From Desarmillaria ectypa (lineage: Eukaryota > Basidiomycota > Agaricomycetes > Agaricales > Physalacriaceae): DNA of 64,000 nt. Position numbers and translations under genes: made by a program. The notes under the pieces are model-generated. The model saw nothing but the letters and a program-made list of their open reading frames with translations. It was not told the DNA's origin and ran no database searches. Positions 23,627 to 36,300 of this stretch are shown here, piece by piece (the stretch's first letter is position 1; each line of letters starts with the position of its first letter). The stretch lies in assembly GCA_030407005.1 (NCBI GenBank), contig JAUDYN010000003.1, forward strand, positions 62,001 to 126,000, written 5' to 3'.

Positions 23627-23960
23627 TCAATGGTGTTCGCCTGATATAGCATTTAGCAGGCACCGAAGGACGAAAAGAATGGACACACAATGAAGAGCCT
23701 GCTGGTCACTGTGTACTCGCCGAATTCTGGCAGTAACCCCCTTCCCCCGCAGACTGTTGTAGGACAGGACAGTACCATCTACGCCATATTCTCCCAGCGG
23801 AAATGTCTGCACAAATATCAGCATATAAGACGAATGTAACTCACCTCAGGACCGATATTAGGGCAATTGAATAGACAGAATCTGCGATATCGAGAATTTC
23901 ATGCCGACGACGCTGTGCTCGACTCCGTACTCAGTGGTGGCAAAGTTCTAATAGCATAGA
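23627..23960 (-). pseudogene. 5' relic of a second GH71/99-like gene
   Basis: On the minus strand the segment reads FPLGEYGVDGTVL, aligning with HWMAEHGVDGVFLQRF of the intact gene. At DNA level ACCATCTACGCC followed by a degenerate match to the codons before it is shared with 21745-21800. The block GAAGGTGGTGGTT with an adjoining GTAGTGAGAGA (about 23959-23985) matches the 5' end of the intact gene at about 22310-22330. Only the 5' third is present and it has no open frame. Confidence 0.6.
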
Positions 23961-24089
23961 AGGTGGTGGTTGTAGTGAGAGAGAGAGGCGACAGTCCTGG
24001 GAATAACCGTGTCATGATCCTTTGCCCGTTGCCAGGTCAGCTTACCCTCATCGATACCACCAATATCCTCCTGATGTCAACGAAGCAGC

Positions 24090-24891
24090 ATGGACAAGGC
24101 AGCGACGATACTGGCCCAGCACCTTGTCGAGAAATTGCACCAGTAGGTACTCGTGGTATAGAGCATCACTATTGCTGACGCCGTACAGGACACCGGCCAA
24201 TGACCGACTCCTGGTAGGCATCTGCGGGATCCCAGCGTCGGGCAAATCAGTATTTTCTGACATACTAGAACGACACACGAACGAGCTGTTGGAGAAATCT
24301 GGCCAGCAATCTCGCGCGGTGCTCGTCGGGCTCGATGGATGGCATCTCACTCGGGCTCAGCTGGACCAGTTTCCTGACCCCAAATTGGCGCATTCCAGGC
24401 GTGGAATCCATTGGACGTTCGACGGTCCAGCTTATCTTTCGTTTGTGAAGAGTCTGCGTGCGCCGTTGGATGCGTCGGCCGTCATCACGGCCCCATCTTT
24501 CGATCATGCAGTCAAGGATCCGACTCAGGATGCAGTCACCATTCGACCTCACCATCGTATCGTCATTATCGAAGGGCTGTACACCTGCTTAGCTGTTGAT
24601 CACTGGGCAGAGGCGGGTCGTTTGCTGGATGAACGCTGTTACCTTCGTTTGGACATCGAGGAGGCGAGGCAGAGGCTGGTGAAGCGCCATGTATTGACCG
24701 GGATCACGCAGACGTTGGATGATGCCCACATTCGTGCAGAGCAGAACGATATGCCCAGTAAGTCGACCATCTCCTGGTACTTCATCCTTCAATCGACGAG
24801 ACACCTAGACGGCACATTCATTATTGAAAACATGTTAGATCCCACGAGAATCATCGATAGCATTGAAGACCCAGCCTTGAAGCTTTCTTGA
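24090..24891 (+). CDS. P-loop kinase of the YFH7 / uridine kinase type
   Basis: Three exons (24090-24142, 24189-24757, 24809-24891) give 234 residues. The start MDKAATILAQHLVEKLHQ joins to TPANDRLLVGICGIPASGKS, which holds the Walker A motif GIPASGKS. Downstream are DGWHLTRAQLDQFPDP, RRGIHWTFDGPAYLSFV, TAPSFDHAVKDP and IVIIEGLYTCL, the arrangement of the phosphoribulokinase/uridine kinase superfamily and specifically of the YFH7-like branch. Removing the 51-bp intron at 24758-24808 restores DMPNGTFIIENML, which matches the family's MPNGR-type block. The upstream in-frame extension to 24022 is rejected because it has a different frame from exon 1 and no family resemblance. Substrate is unknown. 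The gene sits beside a relic of a divergent hydrolase gene. Confidence 0.8.
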
Positions 24892-25543
24892 AAGGGCGAA
24901 GGGCCGCTGTAGGAGCGCAAGAAATCTGTAACAACGATATACCAAGATGGCTGTAATACGAGCTTGTAAGATTATACAACGACTTTGTTTTCATTACGAG
25001 AACAGGGTCAAACGTCAGATATGGCTGCAACCACGTCATTCTTATTGTACTAGAAGAGACGCAGAACGTTCGATATATTCAGATAAACCCGAGGTACTTT
25101 GTGAGTAGGTCATATCACGAATGTCGCGTACTAGTTGTCTGATAAGACGTGTCTCCTGTCTCCAGAAGCTAAGAGTGAGAACGAATCAATTTTTTTCAGA
25201 ACAACAATCGATACACAGGAACGGCGGCGCGCGAGGCTTTTCTGGAAGCAGCTGAAGGTTATTTGACCTCTATCCCCAACCCTGCTGCAGGCGGCTGATG
25301 GGTTGACGCTAGGAAATCACTGGATTGGTCGCGGGCGTAAGGATTGATTTGGACTGGCCTTGATTCTACCGTGGAGACTCAAGTTCTGCAGCATACGACA
25401 CGGATATGACTAAGGGATATACAAGCCAAGGACGACAAAGATTAACCGCACCATATCTGTAGGTCCTGGATCGTTCGTTTCGAGCGTAGAGGGTGCATTG
25501 AGTGTAACATACTCGATGTTAACTAGCAGTAACCGCTGATCTT
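24892..25543. other. intergenic, no gene recognised
   Basis: About 650 bp with no supported gene, holding the 3' flanks of two convergent units. Confidence 0.4.
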
Positions 25544-26222
25544 TCAAATGCTACTACTGTCCTGCTGATCCAATGATCCAGTTCTTTCAATAGCGATGCT
25601 CAGATCCAAGATTCTCTGATATGGCTTGTCCTTTGTTCCCGTTTCCAGAGTTATCTTATGGCGGGGATCAAGCAACATCGTATCCCCACGAATCAGGACC
25701 GCTTTAGCCCAAAATTCCATCCAGACTCTTGTCGTCGTCGGTAGTACAACGGAAAGTGTGTAGCTCGCCTCAAGCCCTCGGCCCGTTCCCCCACCAAAAC
25801 TCCATGTAGCCGTAGGACTGTGCAAGCCTTGCGCGTGAATTTTTGTCGCCGTTCCTTGATGAACACTCCCCTCGCTTGAGCAACTGTTCCAGCTATCGTC
25901 GTCTATCGACAACACTGACTCATCCGGAGAGGCTGCGATAGTGTCGAGGGCGTTTGCAGGGGAAAGGGTGGAAATATTCAGCGGTAGATGATCCTGTTCT
26001 CCGTCATCTCGACCGAATGTGACCCAGAATATCGCTGATTCGAAACGAGCTTTGTGGATAGGATCAGGCACAAAGTCCAGCCCGAAGAATATCTTGTTGA
26101 GGTCGTCAAACTCAGAAGTCCACATGGTGATAGAAAAATAGGAGCATCCTTGATTTACTCTTCCAATTTGCTAGCCGTTGGATTCCTGTGTTGGCTGGAA
26201 GACACAACGACTCTCAGGATCC
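25544..26222 (-). pseudogene. C-terminal half of a thioredoxin-plus-beta-domain gene (copy of the 37.2 kb gene)
   Basis: The minus-strand frame is about 75% identical by eye to the C-terminal part of the gene at 37226-38562. Shared blocks are MW-SE-D--NKIFFGL, FVPDPIHKARFESA with FWVTFGRDDGE, the stretch LHSPTATWSF, LEASYTLSVVLPTTTRVWM and FWAKAVLIRGDT, ending PYQRILDLS-AIER. Upstream, the homologous codons continue (RCVFQPTQESNG) but are cut by TAG where the intact gene has a leucine. The match then stops abruptly near 26212-26229. The thioredoxin domain and promoter are absent. The 193-residue open part could still be translated from an internal ATG, but it would lack the redox domain. Confidence 0.7.
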
Positions 26223-26229
26223 GCCACAG

Positions 26230-28396
26230 ATACCCACCTTGCATGTATACAAAAATGGACGACGCTTCGGATATCTGCACCAGACCTGTGACGGAGAAGT
26301 ATTCCAAGTTCGTGGATTAAATGTACATGCAACATCTCATTCATTACGTCGAGAGGACTGGCTACAAACGTACCTCTCGTTGTCTAGGTCAGTCTCCTCG
26401 GATCCTTGTTCCTATTGATTCTTATCCGATCCAGATCGTTCTCTGATCTTCAAGGCGGTGCTCTAACAAGGCTCGTACTGCCTCGAGAAGGTCTGAACGT
26501 ATCAACAACACGCGGCAAGGTACGCCCACGATCTCGTTCCCTTCAGTGTCTAGCTCTTTATCTTTAAGCCCGCAGAATACCGTGCTAGAAATCTCACAAT
26601 GGACAGATCTTCAATTCAAAGAATTCGTTGGTCTCCTGTTTATTCGTGTGCAGGATAGGCACATTGATGATTTTGAAGATTAATCAGAATAAACATGTCG
26701 TTGTCGGATTGTACTTGACCAAAAAGCTGCACAGGATGGATCACGGTTTCAAGCAAACAGCCAAGTTGTCAAAATTCACTACTACCCGTTTTATTTTGGT
26801 CAATTGTGATGCTAAGTGAGTACGAATGCTCTTTAACTGCCTTCTGTCCTGACTGTCACTTAGTATTTTCAACTCACAGAGCTCGGCTATGGAAGTGCGT
26901 CAGCGATTGTTGCTTCACTATATCGGCATTCAATTTTGTTTTCTTTGTCGATGGCGGCTCACGGCTCTCTACAGCGGCCAGTGATATGGATGTTCAGGGA
27001 CGGGAGGATATTTTCCAAACTCACGGATATGATAATATAAGGTACAATATTCATGGTCGGTGGTCTTCATTTTACCTTCAAATGCCATCTAAGCCTGCTT
27101 GTTGCAGAACTGGTCGACGGACTGCCTTTCGGCGAGCAGGCAAGCTATTTTCACCTCCCGCTGAATTACGATGAGACAACAGACTCGTTCAGGACTGGAT
27201 TCCGCATTGATTACCGATGCCGACGATCGTTGCATGTTTGAGTATGAAGATCCTCACAATGTAGACGCAGATGCCGAAGATGTCGATGAGGATGAAACCC
27301 TTGAGGAGGATGCTCAAATTCCAAACAGAGAAGAGTACGCGGAGGATGCTGAGACGGCGGACGCGCAGATAAATCCTGATGACTCAAATGCTCGACAAAA
27401 ATTCGATATGTTTTCTCCTCTGCCGTGAAATACTGATATGAGCAAGAGTCTCAAGGTAAAGTGTGTCTGTTCATTTTGAAGGATGGCCAACCTGATGTAA
27501 TCTAGGGTCGTGTACCAGATGTCACATCGCTCAATGGGTTCCGATCACTAGTATGTACTGCCCTCCTCGTCTTCCTTTCAGCTTTCGAGTCTTTAATCAG
27601 GTATCGACCGGTACTATGTTAATATGCATTTTTTATGACGATTACAGCCACAAAACCCAAGCTATGGCTATCATATTCCACTATATAGCTGACTTGCCCA
27701 CTTACGGCCACATAAAGTTCTTCAGAGTTAATTGTTCTGAATACGAGGTCATTGCTCAAGAAGCGCGCATTGAAAAGGTGAGAGGCCATTGCTGCCCATG
27801 GTGAATAGATTGGCCAAACTGTATAAGATACATTGCCCTCAAATAGTTCTTTTCAGCGGGAGCTTGGGGCAACGGGTAATGAAGCATGGGGTTATTATGA
27901 CTGTTGTCGAGTTTCAAGTGAGACTTTTTTTCAGAATCATGTTGACATGGACTCACAAGCCCAAAGGATTGGCTTCTTCCATTCATTAAAGGTTGCTCGT
28001 GAGAGGCAGAATGATCTCTCAGGAGGGATTTCTGTCACTTTCTCCCCCTGGATGTCTGTTTCTATCAATGTCTGTTTTTCGACGACCAAGTCATATGTTC
28101 GTGAGACGGGGTCCCACGTCGAAGGACACGGCGTGAACACCTCTAGTGCATCTTGGACATTTCAGGAGGATGTGGGAAATGCTGGACGAAAAGGACTGGA
28201 TCCTCATTTTGAGCTCTTTGTTATACTGCCCACGAAGCAGCCGAACATAGTCGCCAAGTTTTGGTGTAAGGCTATCATGAAGCGGAAAAGGGGCCAATGG
28301 GGTAGTAGTACGGTAGAATTGAAGATAGGATCGAAGGAAAAGCTTTACATGAGGAATATTGACTTACTGTACTGGCAGTCTAGCAGAGTTTTCTAA
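26230..28396 (+). pseudogene. multi-thioredoxin gene copy, 5' truncated (copy of the 33.3 kb gene)
   Basis: Plus-strand exons match the gene at 33321-36654 in order. They are the second half of the first thioredoxin fold (IPTLHVYKNGRRFGYLHQ; WLQTYLSLSR), the second fold (WTDLQFKEF, then INQNKHVVVGLYLTKKL and FILVNCD, and WMFRDGRIFSKLTD), an acidic linker (DADAEDVDEDETLEED), the third fold (FYDDYSHKTQAMAIIF with GHIKFFRVNCSE) and the beta-rich domain (GHGVNTSSASWTFQEDVG; KFWCKAIMKRKRG; IGSKEKLYMRNIDLL). The 5' half, with the WCxxC site, is missing because the match begins at 26230. A TAA at 27038-27040 lies in the frame of the exon that in the intact copy reads FTDVIEGATFT. Probably non-functional. 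Confidence 0.65.
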
Positions 28397-28733
28397 ATTC
28401 CTATTCTCTGTAGTCTAGTTGTAGTGAAATGCCCTCGCTATTATGTTTGCCCACTGGAACGATGAGACACGCGCCTCAAGACACCTCTGCTTTGGATATC
28501 GGCTCCAAGGATCCTTCCCTTTTAAGCAGAACATCGAGCAAGATCAGGAGCATCTTCATCGGACCATGCTGTTTTTGGATTCGGTTATTTTCCTCTTTTC
28601 AAATGACAGGATCAGCCCCTACACAGTGCATACATACTAAAAACATGAAGTCAAGAATTACAAATAGAAATTAGCACATTACTGCAAAAAATACAAGTGA
28701 AAAAGCTTGTACATGAAATTTATTTCTCAAACG
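28397..28733. other. 3' intergenic, no gene recognised
   Basis: Shared 3' flank of two convergent units. It marks the inner edge of the left arm of the inverted duplication. Confidence 0.4.
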
Positions 28734-31700
28734 TTACTGGCTTCCCAATTCCTTCAACTCGACGCTGAACGATGGGTTCTTCTTTAGCTCCTCAACGAGG
28801 TTATCAAATTTGGGAGAGACACCCGCCCCGATCCTGCTTAGAGCGCCGACAGCCCGTAATGCGCTTCTTTGCAGCTCCGCCGCGCGCTCGAGGTCCTGCT
28901 TGACAGTGTCCTTGGTGACAGTCGCGCCTTTCATCGTCTTCTCAAGAGGTGGCGCAGCTTCATCGAGCCTCTGCGAAACAGCTGCAGGAGCCACTTGTGC
29001 GAGCCTGAAGAGCATCATGTGAGAAATGACCTTGATCTCATCTGATTCATCCATGAGACCTGGGATGACTCGGCCCAGGAATTCATGGAGGTCAATCTTT
29101 GTAAGACATGTGTCCAACTGTACGAGATACAGACGATTAGCCACGCGTGCATCATTGGCGGTAAGATGGCGTACCAAGGTATACATCGTCTCATATGCTG
29201 TCTTGCGGGTCTCGAGACCATCATCAACTTTGTGCGTCCAAGGACCCATCTGTACTGTCCGGACAAGTTCTGGGTTAAGAGTCGTCTCCTTGTAAAGACT
29301 AGACAGAAGGGCAGCTAAATGATCCCGGACAAGGTGTGGTTTAGTACGAGCGGCAGAGTTGAGGGCAGACAAGGCGATACGCCGGACAGTCTAGGCAACA
29401 ATTTAATACTGATAAGAATGATAAAGGGTACGCGCTTACTAGATCTTGGTCTAGCATAAGTGATAAGAAGTCAACCAAGTAGGGCGATAACAGCTCATCA
29501 TAGCTGGCTGGCGAGTCTGCAAAGGTATAACGTATGGCAGACACGACCGTTGCACGGGTAGCAGGATTTTGGTCCTGAATTCGGGCCTGCCAACAAAGTG
29601 TCACGTCAAAAAAATTCACGACAGAGATTAACAATCGCACATGAAGCTGAGGCAAATATCTCGATGGGTGCGTGATCGCCAATTTACCAAGACAGGCTGC
29701 TGCGACATTTCGCGTGGTCTCTTCGGAGTTCTCCGAGTTCTCGAAAAGAGGCACCCATAGCAGGTCCGAGACGCTTTCCAACTGACTTTGGGAACTATGT
29801 GTGACCACCTCTTTCAATGCATGAAGAGATAGCAGTCGCTTCTTCGGATCGCTTTCGACCATCTTGATGATGGCCGGCAAGAACAGATGCAAGTTGCCAA
29901 TGGCGATGTTGCCTTAAAGATCCGCTTAATGGGCTCTCACATTTGTTGCATAAGTAACTCACCAGCAGCGAAGGCCGCAGCCGCCCGAAGGTCCTCCTGA
30001 TCCGAGGAGAAGTGCTCAATCGCGTGGCTGAAGATTTCGCTTTGTGGAGACATATCACTAACAACCAGATGAGTTTGAGGAGTGTAAACATAATATTGAA
30101 GGACGTACATGAACCGACCCAGTTCCCCTACAATGAGCAAACTCAAAACAACCAGAGATGGCTTTGCCTTGGAGGTTTGCTTGCGACACAAGTTTCAGTA
30201 CACAAAAGTCGCTCAAAAAAGACGCCGACTGACTTTCAAATGCTTTGAATATTCAGCAATCACACCAGCAGCAATACCATGCTGACTCTTGACAACTTGT
30301 GCCACGCACTTGGCGACATTAGAAGGAGATGTCTCTGCTTTCGGTGCCTTCTCCACCTTTAGAACCAAGTTCGGCACGACATGGGTGGCAATCTGGTTGT
30401 CAGCCTGCACCAGGGTGGAATAAAAGTTCAGAAGCGAATCGAGCGCTGCGCCAGAAACCAGTGGCGAATATGAGATAAGGTAGATCTCAGACAAAAGGGT
30501 CTTCTCAATCTCTGGGAAAGACGTCGCAGGTGTTAGCTGAAGTAGAATCGAAAGTGTGTTAAGTGCTTGCGACAGAAGTGAGATATCGGTGGTGGAGATA
30601 TAGCTCTTGATTTGACCGATCAGAGAAGGAGCGAGACCTAGAGGTATGCCGCCGGTGTAGCTAAAGAGAATTACTTTCAGTCCAGGAAGCCTAAATTTAA
30701 ATATGGACACACCTTTTGACCAGAACATCCAAAGCTGTAAATAGTTCAGTCTTTCCGGACCGCCCACTCTTCCTCAGCAGACCAATCAACCATTCTAGGC
30801 AACCATTCACCCAGTCGTCACCAACACTGACTTCTCTTGCCACCTTGATGATGACCTTAACGCCACCTTCTGTCTTTCCCGTTGTCCGGCAAATGGCTTC
30901 CCATTCCTTCTGATCCTTGTTCTGAACCACAGCTGTCGCGCATATCCACAAATCAGCGATACAGTCCTCTGCACAGGCGCGAACCTCAGCGTCAGTATCA
31001 TGGCTGGTCAGTCTTTTGACGGCCTCAATGTACAAAGGTTCAGTCCAATCGGCACCTTTAACGGGCTTCAAAGAGTTGAGCAGGGAGGAAAACACGCGAA
31101 ACGTTTCAGATGATACGCGGGGATGCCTTTCTCCTAAAAGCTTGAGAAGAACAGGTGTCACTGACGACAGAGAGCCAGAGAAAGTGGCCGGGGAATGTGT
31201 TCCAAAAAATAGTGCAAGGAAAGACAGGCATGTGAGGTGTAGGGTAGCCGTAGAGCTAGTAAGGGACTGTGAAAGGACCAATTTTGAGGTCGTTATGATA
31301 AGCGGGACTTGGCTAGACAAAGAACCGGGTAGGACATCAAGAAGGGAATGTAACAGTCCGAACCCAGCTTGAAGAGTGGCGGCAGGTGTCTTGGGGGACT
31401 TGATCTGATTCAAGAGAGCTTTCGAAAGCGACGGAACCTGGGCTTTCAGAAGCATATATGGGCCCTCCTCCACATCCATAATTTCTGCATCTCGCTTTCG
31501 CTTCCCGCGAGCGGTTGTGTCGTCCTTGCTGAAACCTCCATAGACAGCGGTCTGGTTTAGAAGAATGACATATGTGGCCCAGACTTCAAGCTTGACAGTA
31601 TCTTCTCGGTCTCTAAACCGTGAAATCAGGACCGGAGAGACATCTTTGTACATGGAAGTCAAGAGTTCGGGACGGGTAGTGATCAGAGCGGACAGGAGCT

Positions 31701-33049
31701 TGGTGGAGGACCGCCGAATCTTATACGACTGATCCTCATCATCCTCATATCTATGGCAATCAGCCGGGTGTCAAAAGGTGAGCATAGAACTCACTCATCA
31801 CCAGCGTCTTCATCCTCGTCATCCTCGTCAGGGTCAGCCATGTCTTCGTCCTCATCGTCTCCGGCGTAGTTCGGGTCGTATTTGATGTACTGAGTGCCGA
31901 TCTGAATGAACGAGTTTAGATACGGCGTGGCTTCGTTTGGACACCGTAGAACAATTGCTTCCAAGGCCTGATACATATTATATTGTTTGAAAAGGGGCAT
32001 ATTTTAATGGGAAACCCACCTGCAAACATCCTTCCCGCAATTCATCGTCGTCCCTTTGTACCGCCCTCAAAATCCCGCCTACGATGTCACCCAGTACGGG
32101 TACAATTTGCAACGGAGAATGCCGTGCAACAGCGGCGACCAGTTGAACAGTCGTCTTTTGCTTCTCGATGTTAGCATTGGGTACGAGGTGAGGAAATACG
32201 TTCGTCTGGAGTAGCTCCGTGAATAATTGTGGTTGGGATAGCGGAATAAATTGAGACAGTGTGACAATGGCTCGCTTGCGAACGACAGGCCGTGTATGCA
32301 CCAAGAGTGGGGCGATAACCCTTAGTGGCTGAACATCGACCGTTGCGCTCGTCAGATGTGACGGAAACCTGACAATGAGAATGGAAAGAATGGACAGAGT
32401 TTCTACTAGTGTTTCGGACGGCGTGCTCGTCTGATAAAAGTATTAGTTACGCTAAAAAAGTATTCAAAAACGCACATTCTGTATCTGCCCTAATAGCTTA
32501 GGCGTCAGCTTGGCACAAGCAGTGACGGCGACCTTTCCATCGGACGGAAGTTCCGCAGTGATGGTCTTGAGGGCCAGCGCTGAGATATCCCTAAGTTCAT
32601 CATCCTTGCCCCCGGAGAACTCGATAAGCTTGTCGACGACATTTTCCAGCTGTGGCTCCCGAATAATCTTGATCAGTTGGCCCAAACTGGAACATTGTTA
32701 GAGCATTTCTTCGCAAATTACTATACACACCATTTCACGGCTTGGTTCTTGACTTCAGATATCTTATCTTCGACGAGGGCAAGTACCTGGTTGAGGACCT
32801 TGGTCTCCATCTGTTCATCTCCCGAAAAGCTGCTTGGATCTTGCCTGATTTCCGTCATGAGGTCGTTCAGACCCATGAATCTGCATTCGAGATGAGAAAC
32901 GCGCTGCATCACTCAGCTGTTCACCGACTGCTTACCGGAAATCTTGGTCAGGCGACTGCATCTGCAGAACAAATGAACAAAGACGAATCTTCCAAACAGA
33001 CAATACCAACTTTTTCAATAAGACTGTTCATAAGATATGTTTTCGTCAT
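28734..33049 (-). CDS. CAND1 (TIP120) cullin-associated exchange factor
   Basis: Large minus-strand multi-exon gene; the start MTKTYLMNSLIEK is at 33047-33049. Exons then read MQSPDQDFRFMGLNDLMTEI, the CAND1 N-terminal signature. HEAT-repeat segments follow along the whole length (for example RPVVRKRAIVTLSQFIPLS; SYKIRRSSTKLLSALITTRP; ETRKTAYETMYTLVRHL). There is an acidic loop (DDEDEDMADPDEDDEDED at about 31850-31800) at the usual position between HEAT repeats. The C-terminal TIP120 domain ends VELKELGSQ at 28734. CAND1 wraps around unneddylated cullin-Rbx1 and exchanges F-box adaptors on SCF ligases, acting in cytosol and nucleus. Length, about 1200 residues, is as expected. It lies in the loop of an inverted duplication but shows no sign of damage. 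Confidence 0.85.
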
Positions 33050-33320
33050 TTTCGTAACTCTTCAAGAGACAGGATAAGAAAAGATGGAAACAATTTTGAG
33101 GCAGTCCGGAAAAGATCAAGGAAGGGAAGGGAGAGGGGAAAGCACGTGGCCATACTACCAGTCATTTAAGACGCGTTGTTTGGCGCTGCTTGTACTTGAC
33201 GTTTGGACCAGACGCCAGTCTCAGCTAAGCTGAGGTCACAAAAAATATTCAGAAATGGACAGGAAAATACCAGGACAGGAGGAAACTTGAACAAACATCT
33301 ATCATTCATCCAGCCTTCTG

Positions 33321-36300
33321 CTAGCTTAGTAGATCGATATTCCTCCTGTAAGGCTCTTCCTTTGACCCTAACTTCAAAATCACTTCATTCCCCCATCCAT
33401 ACCCATCTTTCCGGATCAAAATAGCCTTAGCCCAGAATTTGATCCATATGGTATGCTGCGTGGTTGGAAGTGTAGCAAACAGCTCGTACTGAGGATCCAG
33501 GCCTTGCCGTCCGGCCTCACCGACATCTTCCACAAATGTCCACTCTGCACTGGAGCTGTGTACTCCCTGTCCTCGTACACGAGCAGCTGTCTTCCGAGTA
33601 TATTGCTTGTTCTGCGAATACCCACCAGAGCTCGATAGAGACGCTGCTGATCCGGGTCCTACAGATAACCCAAGCGAGATATTCGATTCCTTCCCAAAGA
33701 CAACCTCTGTGGACTGTCCCTCGTCATCCTTGGGATGTATATCCTTGATCCTCAAGGGAAATGACTGTCCTTCGACATCACCGTCGTAACCAAATTCAAT
33801 GCGAATGACCGCCGACTCAAATCGCGCCTTCACAGTAGAATCTGGACCGAACCCTACACCGAATGAGACTTTGCCGCGGTCTGTGTTGGGACCTTGTATC
33901 AGCGTCATATTGAAATACGAGTCTCCCTCATTAGCACGTCCAATTTCCAAGCCATCTCCATCGCTATCAGTAGGAACGAAGTAGCAGTTATACTCTGGGT
34001 CATGGAAGGACCTTCGTTTGTGAGGCCAATTCATCCATCGATGTCGATATGGTCTATCCAGATGTCGGCCCTCACATCGAACGCCTTTGATAGGCAAACT
34101 AGAGGTGCTACGAAGACTTAACGTTGACTGGAAGAAGATGAGTTCTTTGAGTAAGTGAGGTATTTGGTAAAATACATACGTCACTTGACGAAGGTGTTGT
34201 TTGAACAACAGTGGCCGCGGTATCAGGTAACAACTCTTCGTCCATTTCTTCTGGCTCAGCGGTTACTATTACACTAGATGTGAAAGTTAGCCCTTCTTGC
34301 TCTTATGTAGCAGAAACTGCTCACTTCAGGATCGCTGTAGTACTGGGTTGTAGGTCTTCTTGTTTATCATCGACGTGGTGTTTCATTGGGATGAAAGGCT
34401 GGAGCCAATCCTGAAAGTGTGTGAGGATTAGTAACTATTAACAATAATTATCACACCTCAAACCCAGTAGAGTCTACAGCACCGTGCCTTTCCGCCAACT
34501 GTTTATTATGACAAAACACCATAGTCTGAGGACAATGATTCTAATGTTCCATCAATAAATCAGCTCCAGCATCGTCACGAAAGGGACATACCTTCTCAAC
34601 GCATACTTCCTGAGCAATGTCTGGATGTTGTACACAATCAACCCTGGAAAACTTCATATGGCCGTACGAGGGCAAGCCAGCAATGTACAGAAGCACGAGA
34701 GTCATGGCTTGGGTGTAGTGGTCATGACCGTCGTAGAAGACACTGACCGATACAGTGTTTTCCGATATCTAATAACATTCTCATTTGTGGCAGAACGTGA
34801 GAGCGCAAAGCCACTACCAACCTGAGCATTGAACTCCTCGAGCGATGTGATTTCTGTAACGCGCTCCTACGGTTAACGCTCATGAGTACGACTATCCTTT
34901 CAAAGTCAAGAAATATTCCTTACACTGTGACAGTTGCGCACGTCGGTGTTCCGAATGGTAGCGAGCTGAGTGCATATCGACTCTTCTTCCGGTTCCAGTT
35001 CATCCTCAGCTTCTTCATCATCAACATCCTCTGCTTCCTCATGACCAGTGTCCTCTGCTTCATTATTACCAGCATCTTCTGCTTCTTCATCACCAACATC
35101 CTCTGTTGCTATTTCCTCCATGTGGGTTCCTTCCAGTGGCGGCTGGGAATCTTCCTCTTCGACTTCTTCTTCTGGCGTTGCTTGAACATCCTCACTTTCA
35201 GTCGCATCCTCTTGCTCTTCTTCTTCTCCATTCTCCGACTCGTCTTGTTCCTCTCCTCCAGACAGATAATCTTCGATATTAATTGGCGCAGAGTCCGCGA
35301 TACTGAAAGAAAGGCCTCTAGTTGAATGACAGGGACAGATGCAAGTAGCTTACACGCTCGCTGAAAGACAGTCATCCAACCAATTCTATGGCACAGCTAA
35401 TCAGTCGACCTCTTTAGGCAAGAGAGTGGCCACCCACCGTAAACGTCGCGCCTTCAATCACATCGGTAAACTTGGAAAACAGTCGTCCATCTCGGAACAT
35501 CCACATCACCGGTCTCTACGGAGTAGCCTTGACATGAGTATTCGCGGATGAGAGTTCTAAAGACGTCTATCTCACAAAACGGAGCCACATTAACTCGCGC
35601 AGGATCTCCGCCGAATCTGACTAAAGAAGCCTTAGCAATAATTGGAGCAGAAATAGAAGTACCTACTTGCTCGGCACCGCAATCAACGCGAAGAAAGTGC
35701 ACATCCTTGAATTTTGAAGACTTGGCCGCACGCTTGAAACAAAATGACATTCCATGCAGCGTGTTGGTGGAATGTAACCCGACGACAGTGTGTTTATGTT
35801 GGCTGATCTTCAAAACCTTCAATGTGAATCATCAGAGAGGCGAAGAAACCAGATACTAACGAATTCTTCAAACTGTGGACCTGTCCATGAGGATATATCA
35901 AGCACTGGGTCCTAAAAACGTGTTGAATAAAAGTGATAATTGTATAATACCCGTGCGCACCTTGCCCCGTGCTCTAGAGACAGTCATGTCTATGGGAGGC
36001 AACACAAGTCCTTTTGGAACCCCCTTCTCAAGATGCGGGGACGATCTGGATTAAAGGGAAAAAGTCAACTACAGTGATGACGCGAAAAACGCGTTGCACT
36101 AACCGGGAGAGCATGAGGTAGGTCTTTAGCCAACCCTATTGAAGTCATCGATTAGATGCAACCTCGTCCGCGAGATGAGACCCACGAACTTCTAGCTCTT
36201 CACTGTCATGGCTGCCCTCTATATGTCCGAACCGTTCCCCGTTTCTGTATACTTGAATAGTAGGATACTACGCTCGCGTTAACGACAATTGTTTCAATGA

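Noticed and set aside
24022..24188. Longer N-terminus for the P-loop kinase (start at 24022)
   Set aside because: The extension runs through the intron and is out of frame with the family-like exon MDKAATILAQHLVEKLHQ at 24090.
34882..35325. Plus-strand frame rich in Phe, Leu and Ile (hydrophobic, transmembrane-like)
   Set aside because: It is the antisense shadow of the Glu/Asp-rich linker of the minus-strand gene; GAA/GAG/GAT codons read as TTC/CTC/ATC on the other strand.
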